A DNA stretch of 64,000 nt from Streptomyces sp. WP-1 (GTDB lineage: Bacteria > Actinomycetota > Actinomycetes > Streptomycetales > Streptomycetaceae). A model generated the notes under the pieces. That model ran no database searches. It was given only the letters and a program-made list of their open reading frames with translations, and was not told where the DNA came from. The DNA is taken from positions 2,046,001-2,110,000 of the forward strand of contig NZ_CP123923.1 in the NCBI RefSeq assembly GCF_030450125.1, read 5' to 3'. Both the position numbers and the translations under genes were made by a program. Positions 8,053 to 16,002 of the stretch are shown in pieces. The first letter of the stretch is position 1, and each line of letters starts with the position of its first letter.

Positions 8053-9313
8053 GCTGATCGAGGCCGGCGAGGACGCCAGGCGCCGCCTGGCCCGCCGCCG
8101 TTACGACCTCGACCTGGACGCCGTGGGCGGTGCGCTGCGCGCCCGTTCGGCCGCCAACGCCGAGGTGACCCGGCTGCGCACCGAGCTGAACAGAACGGCC
8201 AAGGCGCGCCGTTCGGGCCCGCCCAGCGAGGCGGAGAAGGAGGCCGCCCGCGCGCTGCGCGCCGAGGTGCAGCAGGCGGAGGCCCTCGCCCGGGTGGCCG
8301 CGGGAGACCTGACCGAGCTGCTGCTCGGCATCCCCAACCTGCCGCTGGACAGCGTCCCGGACGGCGACTCCGAGAAGGAGGCCGTGGAGGTGCGCCGGGG
8401 CGGACCCGCGCCGCGTCCGGCGAAGGGCGCCCGGCACCACGCGGAGATCGGCGAGACCCTCGGCATCCTGGACCCGCCGGCCGCGGCCAAGCTGTCCGGC
8501 GCCCGGTTCAGCGTGGCGCACGGCGCCGGGGCCCGCCTGGAGCGCGCCCTCGCCGACTTCTTCCTCGACCTGCACACCCGCGAGCACGGCTACACCGAGC
8601 AGTCGGTGCCGTTCCTCGTCTCCCGGGACACCATGACCGGCACCGGACAGCTCCCCAAGTTCGAGGAGGACCTGTTCCGCACCCAGGTCGGCGAGCGGGA
8701 GCTGTTCCTGATCCCGACCGCGGAGGTGCCGCTGACCAACCTGGTCTCCGGCGAGCTGCTGGACGCGCGGGCGCTGCCGTACGCCTACACGGCCCGCACC
8801 CCCTGCTTCCGCGCGGAGGCGGGCGCGTACGGCCGCGACACCCGGGGCGTGCTGCGGCTGCACCAGTTCGAGAAGGTGGAGCTGGTGCGGATCTGCGCGC
8901 CGGAAGAGGCCCAGGAACAGCTGGAGTTGATGGTCGGGCACGCCGAGGAGTGCCTGCGCAGGCTCGAACTGTCCTTCCGTACCGTGCTGCTGCCCGCGGG
9001 CGACATGGGCTTCTCGGCGCGGATGACGTACGACATCGAGGTGTGGCTGCCGGGCGGTGACGCCTTCCGGGAGATCTCCTCGGTGTCCGACTGCGGCACC
9101 TTCCAGGCGCGGCGCGCGGACATCCGGGTCAAGCGGGCCGACGGCCGCAAGACGCCGGCCGCGACGCTGAACGGCTCGGCGCTGCCGATCGGCCGTACGG
9201 TGGCCGCGCTGCTGGAGCAGGGCGTGCAGGACGACGGTTCGGTGCTGCTGCCGGCGGCGCTCCAGCCGTACACCGGGTTCCGGCGGATCCTGCCGGGCGG
9301 CACGACCGAGTGA
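8036..9313 (+). CDS. Seryl-tRNA synthetase, pathway-type (VlmL-like)
   Basis: A 425-residue class II synthetase. An N-terminal helical hairpin (about residues 20-100, rich in Glu/Arg/Ala) would grip the long variable arm of tRNA-Ser. Motif 2 is FRAEAGAYGRDTRG followed by RLHQFEKVEL. Motif 3 reads LNGSALPIGRTVAALLE, slightly off the usual LNGSG-L-V-GRT. Valanimycin producers carry a second SerRS, VlmL, that makes Ser-tRNA for antibiotic assembly rather than translation. With the DUF2156 transferase and an odd class II tRNA 5.5 kb away, the same use is proposed. Whether the genome has another housekeeping serS cannot be seen here. Confidence 0.9.
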   Translation: MHDPNELIEAGEDARRRLARRRYDLDLDAVGGALRARSAANAEVTRLRTELNRTAKARRSGPPSEAEKEAARALRAEVQQAEALARVAAGDLTELLLGIPNLPLDSVPDGDSEKEAVEVRRGGPAPRPAKGARHHAEIGETLGILDPPAAAKLSGARFSVAHGAGARLERALADFFLDLHTREHGYTEQSVPFLVSRDTMTGTGQLPKFEEDLFRTQVGERELFLIPTAEVPLTNLVSGELLDARALPYAYTARTPCFRAEAGAYGRDTRGVLRLHQFEKVELVRICAPEEAQEQLELMVGHAEECLRRLELSFRTVLLPAGDMGFSARMTYDIEVWLPGGDAFREISSVSDCGTFQARRADIRVKRADGRKTPAATLNGSALPIGRTVAALLEQGVQDDGSVLLPAALQPYTGFRRILPGGTTE

Positions 9314-9317
9314 CACC

Positions 9318-9362
9318 ACGGGAAGGGGGCGGGTGCCGGTCCGGCACCCGCCCCCTTCCCGT
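9318..9362. terminator. Bidirectional terminator between convergent genes
   Basis: A near-perfect 20+ bp inverted repeat (9318-9339 with 9341-9362) sits between the convergent seryl-tRNA synthetase and FabI genes. It would stop transcription from both sides. Confidence 0.85.
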
Positions 9363-9372
9363 GTCCGCGCCG

Positions 9373-10140
9373 TCAGGCGCCCATCATGTGCACCCCGCCG
9401 TCCACATGGACGATCTCGCCGGTGGTGCGCGGGAAGAAGTCCGACAGCAGGGCGACGACGCCGCGGGCGGCCGGCTCCGGGTCGGTGAGGTCCCAGCCGG
9501 CCGGGGCCCGCCCGGTGGTCCAGACGTCGGCCAGCTCACCGAAGCCGGGGATGGACTTGGCGGCCATGGAGCGCAGCGGGCCCGCCGCGACCAGGTTGCT
9601 GCGGATGCCGAACTCGCCCAGGTCGCGGGCGAGATAGCGGCTGGTGGACTCCAGGGCGGCCTTGGCGACGCCCATCCAGTCGTAGTGCGGCCAGGCCACG
9701 GCCGCGTCGAAGGTGAGCCCGACGACCGAGCCGCCGCGCTGCTTGAGCAGCGGGAGGCAGGCGGTGGTCAGGGACTTGAGGGAGTACGCCGAGACGTGCA
9801 CGGCGGTCGAGACGTCGTCCCAGGTGCCGTCGAGGAAGCTGAAGGCGCCCTGGGGCCCGAAGGCGATGGAGTGCACCACGCCGTCGAGACCGTCGGTGTG
9901 CGCGCCGAGCCGCTCGGCCAGGGTGTCCAGGTGGTCCTGGTCGGTGACGTCCAGCTCGATGACGGGGGCGGGCTTCGGCAGCTTCGCCGCGAACCGCTCG
10001 ATCAGGGAGAGCCGCCCGAAGCCGGTGAGCAGCACCTCGGCGCCCTCCTCCTGGGCGATCCGGGCCACATGGAAGGCGATGGAGGCGTCCGTGACCACGC
10101 CGGTCACCAGGATGCGCTTGCCCGCGAGGATGCCGCTCAT
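9373..10140 (-). CDS. fabI: Enoyl-ACP reductase (FabI/InhA type)
   Basis: A 255-residue short-chain-dehydrogenase-fold enoyl reductase, the exact length of streptomycete FabI. It has an N-terminal nucleotide site (LAGKRILVTG), SIAFHVA, VVHSIAF and the Tyr-Met-Lys signature in HYDWMGVAK. GPLRSMAAKSIPGF is the substrate loop. It reduces enoyl-ACP in the chain dedicated to the cluster, and may also supplement the housekeeping enzyme. Its ATG overlaps the ferredoxin stop. It is the last gene of the leftward operon desaturase-MFS-ferredoxin-FabI. Confidence 0.88.
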   Translation of the reverse strand: MSGILAGKRILVTGVVTDASIAFHVARIAQEEGAEVLLTGFGRLSLIERFAAKLPKPAPVIELDVTDQDHLDTLAERLGAHTDGLDGVVHSIAFGPQGAFSFLDGTWDDVSTAVHVSAYSLKSLTTACLPLLKQRGGSVVGLTFDAAVAWPHYDWMGVAKAALESTSRYLARDLGEFGIRSNLVAAGPLRSMAAKSIPGFGELADVWTTGRAPAGWDLTDPEPAARGVVALLSDFFPRTTGEIVHVDGGVHMMGA

Positions 10141-10463
10141 GCCGACACCTTCTTCGGCAGGGTGTTCACCAGCGGGGAGTCATGGTCCTGGGGGCCGACC
10201 GCGCTGCCGCCGCCGGGCGAGCCGAGGGCGGCGAAGAAGTCGGCGTTGGAGGCGGCGTGGTCGTCGCCCCACTCCTCGGGCAGGTCGTCCGCGAAGTAGA
10301 TGGCGTCGACCGGGCAGACCGGTTCGCAGGCTCCGCAGTCCACGCATTCCTCCGGATGGATGTACAGGGCGCGGCGGCCCTCGTAGATGCAGTCCACGGG
10401 GCATTCGTCGACGCAGGAGCGGTCCTTGATGTCGACGCAGGGCAGTCCTATGACGTAGGCCAT
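10137..10463 (-). CDS. Ferredoxin, 3Fe-4S/4Fe-4S (7Fe) type
   Basis: A 108-residue ferredoxin. N-terminal cysteines in CVDIKDRSCVDECPVDC and the second cluster CVDCGACEPVCP define the 7Fe FdxA type, followed by the usual acidic C-terminal extension. Translation most likely starts at ATG 10463, where AAGGAG lies seven bases upstream; a slightly longer TTG-initiated form is possible. It is the natural electron donor for the desaturase in the same operon, for the diiron oxygenase at 2987-3967, or both. Confidence 0.9.
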   Translation of the reverse strand: MAYVIGLPCVDIKDRSCVDECPVDCIYEGRRALYIHPEECVDCGACEPVCPVDAIYFADDLPEEWGDDHAASNADFFAALGSPGGGSAVGPQDHDSPLVNTLPKKVSA

Positions 10464-10491
10464 GCTCAACTCCTTGCTCGATAGGTGTTGT

Positions 10492-11865
10492 TCACTTCAG
10501 GGACACACCGGTGGTGCGCTCGCCGAGGGACAGCACGGTGACGGCGAGGACGGCCATGGCGGCGGCGATGACGGCGAACAGCGCGCCGGGGCCGTGCGCG
10601 TCGAGGACCGGCAGCAGCGCGAACGGCAGGGCGCCGGCGCTGAGTTTGGACAGCGAGTACGCGGCGCCCGCGGCGGTGGCCCGGATCTCGGTCGGGTACT
10701 GCTCGGAGAGGTAGACGTGCGAGACGCTGGAGAAGACGTTGCTGAACAGGGTGTAGGCGAACCCGCACAGCACGATGAGTTCCGCGGACCCGGCGTAGGC
10801 GAAGCCGAGCCCCGCGACCACCATCGCGGCGGCCGAGAGGGCGACGAGGGTACGGCGCTCCATGCGGTCCACGATCGGCAGCACCAGCGCGGAGCCCACC
10901 GGGTAGCCGAGGAAGGACAGCGCGGTGAAGCCGAGCCCGGCGACGACGCCGTAACCCTTGGCGGCGACGATCTGCGGGGCGAGGGTGCCGAAGCCGTAGT
11001 AGCCGACGACGGACAGGACGCAGAACACCCAGAGCACGAGGGTGCGGCGCAGCAGACCGGGCCGGAAGATGTCGCGCAGGCGGGTCTGCCCCGCGGGGGT
11101 CCCGGTGTCCTGCTGCGGGGCGGGCGGGTCCAGGGGCAGCCCCTGTCCGGCCGCCTCGGCCTCCAGGCGGGCGACCAGCCGGTCGGCCTCCTCGGTGCGG
11201 CCGGTGGCGGCGAGCCAGCGCGGGGACTCGATCAGCTGGCGGCGCAGCACCCAGACGGCGGCGGAGCCGAGGGCGCCGAGCACGAACAGCCAGCGCCAGC
11301 CGGCCACCCCGAGCGGGGAGAGCGGCACCAGCCACAGGGCGGCGAAGCCGACCGCGGGGACCCCGCAGAAGGCGAGGGTGTAGGCCCAGGCGATGAACCG
11401 GCCGCGCTTGGAGGCGGGCAGGACGTCCGCCAGGTAGCAGTCGGACAGGGCCTGTTCGGCGCCGATGCCGAGGCCGGCGAGGAAGCGGGTGACGATCAGC
11501 CAGGCGGCGTTCGGGGCGAAGGCGCCGAGCAGTGAACAGGCCGAGTAGATCGCCAGGTTGACCAGGAAGGCCCGACGCCGGCCGAACCGGTCCGCGATCC
11601 GGCCGAGCGTCAGGGATCCGATGAACTGGCCGACGAACGCGGAGGCCAGGACGAGTTTGAGCGAGGTCGTGCCGAAGCCGAAGTCGCTCTGCAGCACCTT
11701 GCCGATGGTGCCGGAGAGGTTGTTCTCGAAGGTGTCGAAGAACAGGCCGACACCGATGACCGCGGTGAGTCTTCGGTGCAGGGGAGTGATCGGCATGCGG
11801 TCCAGGCGGGCGCCGATCGGGACGGGAGCGGTGCGACCGCCGGCCGCGGCGGTGGTCTGGGACAT
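10492..11865 (-). CDS. MFS transporter, sugar-porter-like, probable exporter
   Basis: A 457-residue major facilitator with 12 predicted membrane spans. The loop 2-3 motif is GRIADRFGRRRAFL, and a central cytoplasmic loop (about residues 215-265) is charged. It belongs to the metabolite:H+ symporter/sugar-porter branch. Its place between the desaturase and ferredoxin of the SARP-driven leftward operon suggests export of the azoxy product or self-protection. Uptake of a precursor cannot be excluded. Confidence 0.82.
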   Translation of the reverse strand: MSQTTAAAGGRTAPVPIGARLDRMPITPLHRRLTAVIGVGLFFDTFENNLSGTIGKVLQSDFGFGTTSLKLVLASAFVGQFIGSLTLGRIADRFGRRRAFLVNLAIYSACSLLGAFAPNAAWLIVTRFLAGLGIGAEQALSDCYLADVLPASKRGRFIAWAYTLAFCGVPAVGFAALWLVPLSPLGVAGWRWLFVLGALGSAAVWVLRRQLIESPRWLAATGRTEEADRLVARLEAEAAGQGLPLDPPAPQQDTGTPAGQTRLRDIFRPGLLRRTLVLWVFCVLSVVGYYGFGTLAPQIVAAKGYGVVAGLGFTALSFLGYPVGSALVLPIVDRMERRTLVALSAAAMVVAGLGFAYAGSAELIVLCGFAYTLFSNVFSSVSHVYLSEQYPTEIRATAAGAAYSLSKLSAGALPFALLPVLDAHGPGALFAVIAAAMAVLAVTVLSLGERTTGVSLK

Positions 11866-12009
11866 GGGGCTGGCTCCTTGGAAACTGCTGTCGCACGCTT
11901 TCGCTGTGCTTCTGGGGAAGGAACCGCCCGGGTCACCGGCGGACCCGGGCGTGCGGCCCGGGGGCCAGGTGTGGGGGTAAGCAGGAGGTACTCAAGGGGG
12001 GTTGGGGGG

Positions 12010-13110
12010 TCAGGCCGCTTCCACGGCCTGGCGGCGGATCTGCTCCTCGACGTCACCGCGCCGCACCGGCGCGCTGACCTTGTGGAGGAAGGAGGCGACC
12101 TCGCGGTACGAGCGCCAGAAGCCGACCTCGTGGTACGGCACCCCGCGTTCGGCGCAGTACTCCATGGTCAGCTCGCGGGCCCGGGGCAGGCTCTTCTGCG
12201 GCATGGCCGGAAACAGATGGTGCTCGACCTGGTAGTTGAGGCCGCCGTACAGGAAGTCGATGAACAGGCTGGGGCGGATGTTGCGGGAGGTCAGCACCTG
12301 GCGCTGCAGCCAGTCCAGGGTCTCCACCTCACCGTCGCGGACCTCCATGCCCTTGTGGTTCGGGGCGAAGATCATGCCGAAGTACACGCCGAGGGCGGCG
12401 TGCTGGACGACGATGAAGGCGACCGCGAGTCCCGGGGACAGGACGGTGAAGACGCAGGTGAGGTAGATGGCGGCGCGCAGCAGGATGAGGGAGGTCTCCA
12501 GCAGGGGGCGCTTGGTCTTGCCGCCGGTGATGGACACGACCGCGGTCTTCAGCATCTTGAAGCCCTCGAGGACCAGCAGCACGAAGAACATCACGCTCTG
12601 GTAGCGCACCACGAGCTTCTGGGTGCCCTTGCGGGTCGGGTACTGCTTGATGTCGAAGATGGCGGTACGCCGGCCGATGTCCGGGTCCATGTCGAGGTGG
12701 TTGGGGTTGGAGTGGTGCCGGTTGTGGTGGTTGACCCACCAGCCGTAGCTGACCCCGTTGACCAGGTTGGCGTGCACGTAGCCGACGGCGGAGGCGGCCT
12801 TCTTGCTGCGGAACATGGCCTTGTGGCCGGCGTCGTGCCACATGAACGCCGACTGGCCGCCGCACAGGCCCATCCACACGGCGGTGAGCAACTGCCACCA
12901 GGTGTTGCCCAGTTCGAAGAACGCGACGAACCCGATCGCCAGCAGGGCGGTGTTGAGGGCGAGCTTGCCCACGTAGTAGCGCGGGTCCAGATCGAGGAGA
13001 CCCTCGGCCTTGACCCGCTTGAGCAGTTCGGCGAAGGTGGCCGACGCGCCGGTGCGTTCGCCGCCCGGTGCGGCCGCGGCCACGGCTTCCTGTATGTGCG
13101 GACGCTGCAT
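12010..13110 (-). CDS. Membrane fatty acid desaturase
   Basis: A 366-residue desaturase with all three histidine boxes: HDAGH (about residue 90), HNRHH (about 125) and QVEHHLF near residue 290. Membrane spans lie between them. It uses a diiron centre and ferredoxin electrons to place a double bond. Elaiomycin and azodyrecins carry an alkene next to the azoxy nitrogen, so this enzyme is the best candidate for that step or for desaturating the acyl precursor. GGAG precedes ATG 13110. It leads the leftward operon, behind the SARP box at 13329-13357. Confidence 0.9.
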   Translation of the reverse strand: MQRPHIQEAVAAAAPGGERTGASATFAELLKRVKAEGLLDLDPRYYVGKLALNTALLAIGFVAFFELGNTWWQLLTAVWMGLCGGQSAFMWHDAGHKAMFRSKKAASAVGYVHANLVNGVSYGWWVNHHNRHHSNPNHLDMDPDIGRRTAIFDIKQYPTRKGTQKLVVRYQSVMFFVLLVLEGFKMLKTAVVSITGGKTKRPLLETSLILLRAAIYLTCVFTVLSPGLAVAFIVVQHAALGVYFGMIFAPNHKGMEVRDGEVETLDWLQRQVLTSRNIRPSLFIDFLYGGLNYQVEHHLFPAMPQKSLPRARELTMEYCAERGVPYHEVGFWRSYREVASFLHKVSAPVRRGDVEEQIRRQAVEAA

Positions 13111-13328
13111 GCGTTGCTCTCCTTGGGAGAAAGTGCCCGATACCGGGCGGCGGCGCCGCTGCCCCGCGGACCTGCGGACCTGCGGGCGCCGCGAGTCGGA
13201 ACTTCAGCTCCCGCGAGGCGTCACCGCCGCGGGCTGTGGCCCGCCCGGCGGACCCGGGCGACGGGAGTACAGTGCGGCACTCCCGGACCCGGACCACCGG
13301 GCGAACGTACGTCCAGCGTTCCGTGCAC

Positions 13329-13357
13329 CACTGATGTGGCACTGATACCGGTCTGAT
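13329..13357 (-). promoter_or_regulatory. SARP box for the desaturase operon
   Basis: Read on the minus strand, three heptamers ATCAGAC, ATCAGTG and ATCAGTG begin exactly 11 bases apart with 4-base spacers. This is the classic direct-repeat layout bound by SARP regulators just upstream of the -10 region. It faces the desaturase-MFS-ferredoxin-FabI operon, starting about 220 bases downstream. The heptamer resembles those at 14689-14717 and 16003-16031. Confidence 0.75.
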
Positions 13358-13407
13358 CGGGCCAAGCTCGCCCCGACGGCCGGTACCCGGGCCGCCCGTG
13401 CGGCCAC

Positions 13408-13557
13408 TCAGGCGGTCGCCTCGGCGCGCAGACGGTCGTCCAGGGCGCGCACGGCGGCGTCGGCGCTCTCGGCGACCTGGGCGTCGTCGGGGGCGCCGAT
13501 GACGGCCATCAGCTGCTCGACCACGGCGTGCGAGAGGTCCTCGGTGGACTGGCTCAT
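13408..13557 (-). CDS. 49-residue acidic small protein of the azoxy cluster
   Basis: A small open frame of 49 codons with strong third-position G/C. AGGAGA is 9-10 bases before the ATG at 13557. It starts with MSQSTEDLSHAVVEQL and continues as an Ala/Asp-rich helix with no cysteines, no membrane segment and no phosphopantetheine motif. It lies 30 bases after the VlmA-like gene on the same strand, so the two are surely co-transcribed. I do not recognise the family. A helper that holds or folds the seryltransferase is only a guess. Confidence 0.7.
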   Translation of the reverse strand: MSQSTEDLSHAVVEQLMAVIGAPDDAQVAESADAAVRALDDRLRAEATA

Positions 13558-13587
13558 CTCATCGTCTCCTGTCGGTTCGGGCGGGTG

Positions 13588-14595
13588 TCAGAACGCCTTG
13601 CAGGCGCGGAAGATGTGCGCGAAGCCGGGCAGCGAGGCCTGCGGTCCGTCGAAGGCGACGTACTCGGGGATCAGCAGGTCGGGGGCCCACTTCTGCTTGT
13701 ACGACAGCTGGGTCTGCGCCGGGTACAGCGCCGCGCCCTCGGCCCACAGGGCGTGCATCAGCCACTGGAACGCCGGGCTGTGGCCCTCCAGTTCGTGACC
13801 GGCGTCGAGCCCGGTGAACGGCGTGAAACCGAAGTGCAGCCACTCGACGCCCTCGGCGCGGAAGACCTCGATGGCGTGCGCGTTGATGGCCTCCATCAGG
13901 CCCGGGGAGCCCTCGGGGATGCGCCGGCTGAGGTCGTGCATCCAGCCGGCCCGGCTGCCGTAGACCGGCGAGTACGAGATGTAGGCGACCGGCTCGCCGT
14001 CGATGGTGCCGCTGAACAGCCGGCGCTGCGCCTGGGCGGGCCCGCCGATCTGGCCGACCAGGAACTCCAGCTGCTGCGCGCCGCCCTTGGAGCCGAGCCA
14101 CGCCTTGTCGATCACGGCGATGTCGTCGGCGACCTCGGCCGCGTCGACCTCCTGGATCTGGAGGCCGTTGCGCAGCGCGCGGGAGATCTTGTTGCGCAGC
14201 TGCATGAACTTGGTGCCGCGCAGCGTGAAGTCCGCCAGGCTCACCGCCCAGGAGGCGCCGATCTGGTTGACGACACAGCCGCGCGCCGCGTACCGCTCGG
14301 CGTCGGCGCGCTGGAGCTGCACGCCGACCAGGCTCAGGCCCTCGTCCCGGACGTAGGTCCGGAAGGCGTCCAGGAGGGTGTCGTAGTCGCCCTCGGCCGT
14401 GAACGGGCCGCCGAACTGCACGGCCCAGCGGCCGGTGCGGCGGTAGACGACGACACCGTCCACGCCTGGGACGGTGAAGACACTGTTTCCGCTGTTGAGC
14501 GCGAGGAAGGAACTCGGGTTCTCGCTCGTGGTGTGGGCTCGTATCGCGTCGAGAATCAGACTGTCCGCACCGGTCTCGGTGGTGATCGCGGTCAT
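13588..14595 (-). CDS. DUF2156/MprF-C-like aminoacyl-tRNA transferase (VlmA-like)
   Basis: A 335-residue double-GNAT-like protein of the LPG-synthase C-terminal (DUF2156) type. Signatures are KFMQLRNKISRALRNGL in the middle, EWLHFGFTPFTGL and a C-terminal YKQKWAPDLLIPEYVAF. MprF relatives move an amino acid from aminoacyl-tRNA to a lipid. VlmA of valanimycin moves serine from Ser-tRNA to isobutylhydroxylamine. Here it would load serine onto the alkylhydroxylamine. ATG 14595 is preferred because AAAGGGG lies just upstream; an in-frame GTG/ATG extension of 27 residues has no such site. The shared upstream region carries the SARP box and, facing away, the tRNA gene. Confidence 0.85.
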   Translation of the reverse strand: MTAITTETGADSLILDAIRAHTTSENPSSFLALNSGNSVFTVPGVDGVVVYRRTGRWAVQFGGPFTAEGDYDTLLDAFRTYVRDEGLSLVGVQLQRADAERYAARGCVVNQIGASWAVSLADFTLRGTKFMQLRNKISRALRNGLQIQEVDAAEVADDIAVIDKAWLGSKGGAQQLEFLVGQIGGPAQAQRRLFSGTIDGEPVAYISYSPVYGSRAGWMHDLSRRIPEGSPGLMEAINAHAIEVFRAEGVEWLHFGFTPFTGLDAGHELEGHSPAFQWLMHALWAEGAALYPAQTQLSYKQKWAPDLLIPEYVAFDGPQASLPGFAHIFRACKAF

Positions 14596-14688
14596 TCCCT
14601 TACCCCTTTCGGGAGCGTTTTCCGTCAAAGGGAGTACAGCACCGCGACGTTGCCCTGGAAAAGAGCAGTTGGGCATTCATTTACCTGT

Positions 14689-14717
14689 GTCAGAACCGTG
14701 TCAGCATTCCGTCAGCA
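14689..14717 (+). promoter_or_regulatory. SARP box in front of the tRNA-like gene
   Basis: Heptamers GTCAGAA, GTCAGCA and GTCAGCA start at 14689, 14700 and 14711, an exact 11-base period with 4-base spacers. Eight bases after the last repeat is CAATGT, a possible -10 element, placing transcription start near 14738. That is about 35 bases before the tRNA-like gene at 14772. The same repeats could also act on the divergent DUF2156 gene. Confidence 0.8.
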
Positions 14718-14771
14718 GTTACTGCCAATGTGGTTGATGTGAACGGCGACGGAATCCGGAGCCGGACACGG

Positions 14772-14865
14772 GGAGAGGTGCCCGGAGTGGCTGATCGGGG
14801 ACCGTGTGCACCGCGCTGGTCGGGCCTTACGGCCCACGCAGGTTCAAATCCTGCCCTCTCCGCCA
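14772..14865 (+). tRNA. tRNA-Ser-like class II RNA with aberrant anticodon arm
   Basis: Acceptor strands GGAGAGG (14772-14778) and CCTCTCC (14855-14861) pair perfectly. A G discriminator and encoded CCA follow. The T arm is canonical (GCAGG, TTCAAAT, CCTGC). The long variable arm is a perfect 5-bp stem GGGCC/GGCCC with a TTAC loop, the mark of a class II (Ser) tRNA. The D arm fits (CCC/GGG, GG in loop). The anticodon arm does not. The segment 14801-14820 is 20 bases instead of 17 and pairs only four bases (ACCG with TGGT). That leaves a loop of about 12 bases with no serine anticodon centred in it. SerRS reads the variable arm and acceptor, not the anticodon, so charging is plausible while decoding is not. 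Confidence 0.8.
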
Positions 14866-14891
14866 CGGCCGGAACCATGGCTGGACGCGCT

Positions 14892-14911
14892 TCCCGCCCC
14901 GGGCGGCGGGA
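14892..14911 (+). terminator. Hairpin after the tRNA-like gene
   Basis: TCCCGCC pairs with GGCGGGA around a 6-base loop, 27 bases after the CCA end. It is a plausible terminator that would make the tRNA-like gene a separate short transcript. Confidence 0.5.
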
Positions 14912-15151
14912 CGACTCAGGCGTCCGTCCGTGAATTCCGCACCACCAGCCGGTGCCCCTCCGAACGCATTCGGGCACCGGCACCACCCAGAAGCCGCCGG
15001 CCGCCCCCCGTCCCGGCGGAACTAACGCCCCGGCGGGCCGCGGTACAGGTCGAGGCCCGCCGGGGCAAGGCGCGTTCGGCCATTCTTTCTTTCACGGCAG
15101 CACCACTCCGGAAACACCGTCGGCGAGGAATTGTCATCTAGGGGGAAAGAT

Positions 15152-15949
15152 ATGCTGAGGTTCTCCGTTCTCGGAGCGCTGGAGATACGCACCGCCGCCG
15201 GTGAGGCGGACGTGTGCGGCGATCTGCAGCGCACTCTGGTACAGACCCTGCTGGTCAGCGAGGGCCGGCCGGTGTCCGGGGAGAGCCTGGCGGAGGAGAT
15301 GTGGGGCGAGACCCTGCCCGACCACCGGGCCAACGCCCTCCAGGCGCACATCAGCCGGCTGCGGCGCAGGCTGCGCGCGCTGGAGCCGGACCGCCCGGCC
15401 TCCCGGGTGACCATCCATCCGGCCGGCTACCGGCTCAGCGTCGGCGAGGGCGAGCTGGACGCGGCGGAGTTCGTACGGGCCGTACGGCAGGCCGAGTCGG
15501 CCGGGCCCAAGGACCCCGAGCACACCGCGCGGATGCTCGGCGAGGCCCTCGCGCTGTGGCGGGGCCCGGTGTTCGGCGGCTTCCCCGGCGGCACCATGTG
15601 CCAGCTCGCCGGGGCGCGGTACGAGGAGTACCGGATGCGCGCGATGGAACTGCGCTTCGACGCCGAACTGCGCCTGGGCAGACACGCCTCGGTGCTCGCG
15701 GAGCTGGCCGAGGCGCACACCAACCACTCGCTGCGCGAGCGCTTCTGCGAGCAGCTGATGGTCGCCCTGTACTGCTCGGGCCGGCAGGCCGACGCGCTCG
15801 ACGTGTTCCGCCGGATGCGCCGCAGGCTGGACGAGGAGCTGGGGATCCAGCCGTCGCCCGCGCTGCGCAAGGTGGAGCTGGCGATCCTCTCGCACGATCC
15901 GGCGCTCACCGGCGATCACCCGGTCCCGACGGCGTTGCAGCCGGTGTGA
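15152..15949 (+). CDS. SARP-family transcriptional activator
   Basis: A 265-residue Streptomyces antibiotic regulatory protein. An OmpR-like winged helix fills residues 1-95, opening MLRFSVLGALEIR, and a bacterial transcriptional activation domain runs to the C-terminus. There is no NB-ARC or TPR extension, so it is a small ActII-ORF4/VlmI-type activator. GGGGGAAAG sets ATG 15152. It should bind the 11-base-period heptamers found at 13329-13357, 14689-14717 and 16003-16042. No TTA codon was noticed, so direct bldA control is unlikely. No SARP box was seen in front of the gene itself. Confidence 0.9.
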   Translation: MLRFSVLGALEIRTAAGEADVCGDLQRTLVQTLLVSEGRPVSGESLAEEMWGETLPDHRANALQAHISRLRRRLRALEPDRPASRVTIHPAGYRLSVGEGELDAAEFVRAVRQAESAGPKDPEHTARMLGEALALWRGPVFGGFPGGTMCQLAGARYEEYRMRAMELRFDAELRLGRHASVLAELAEAHTNHSLRERFCEQLMVALYCSGRQADALDVFRRMRRRLDEELGIQPSPALRKVELAILSHDPALTGDHPVPTALQPV

Positions 15950-16002
15950 GCGCGGCACCCGGTGTCACCGCGGCAGGCGGTCGGGGCACGGTGGGCCGGA
16001 CC

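Noticed and set aside
14772..14865. The tRNA read as an ordinary housekeeping tRNA-Ser
   Set aside because: The anticodon arm is 20 instead of 17 bases and gives no serine anticodon at the loop centre. The gene also sits behind a pathway-specific SARP box.
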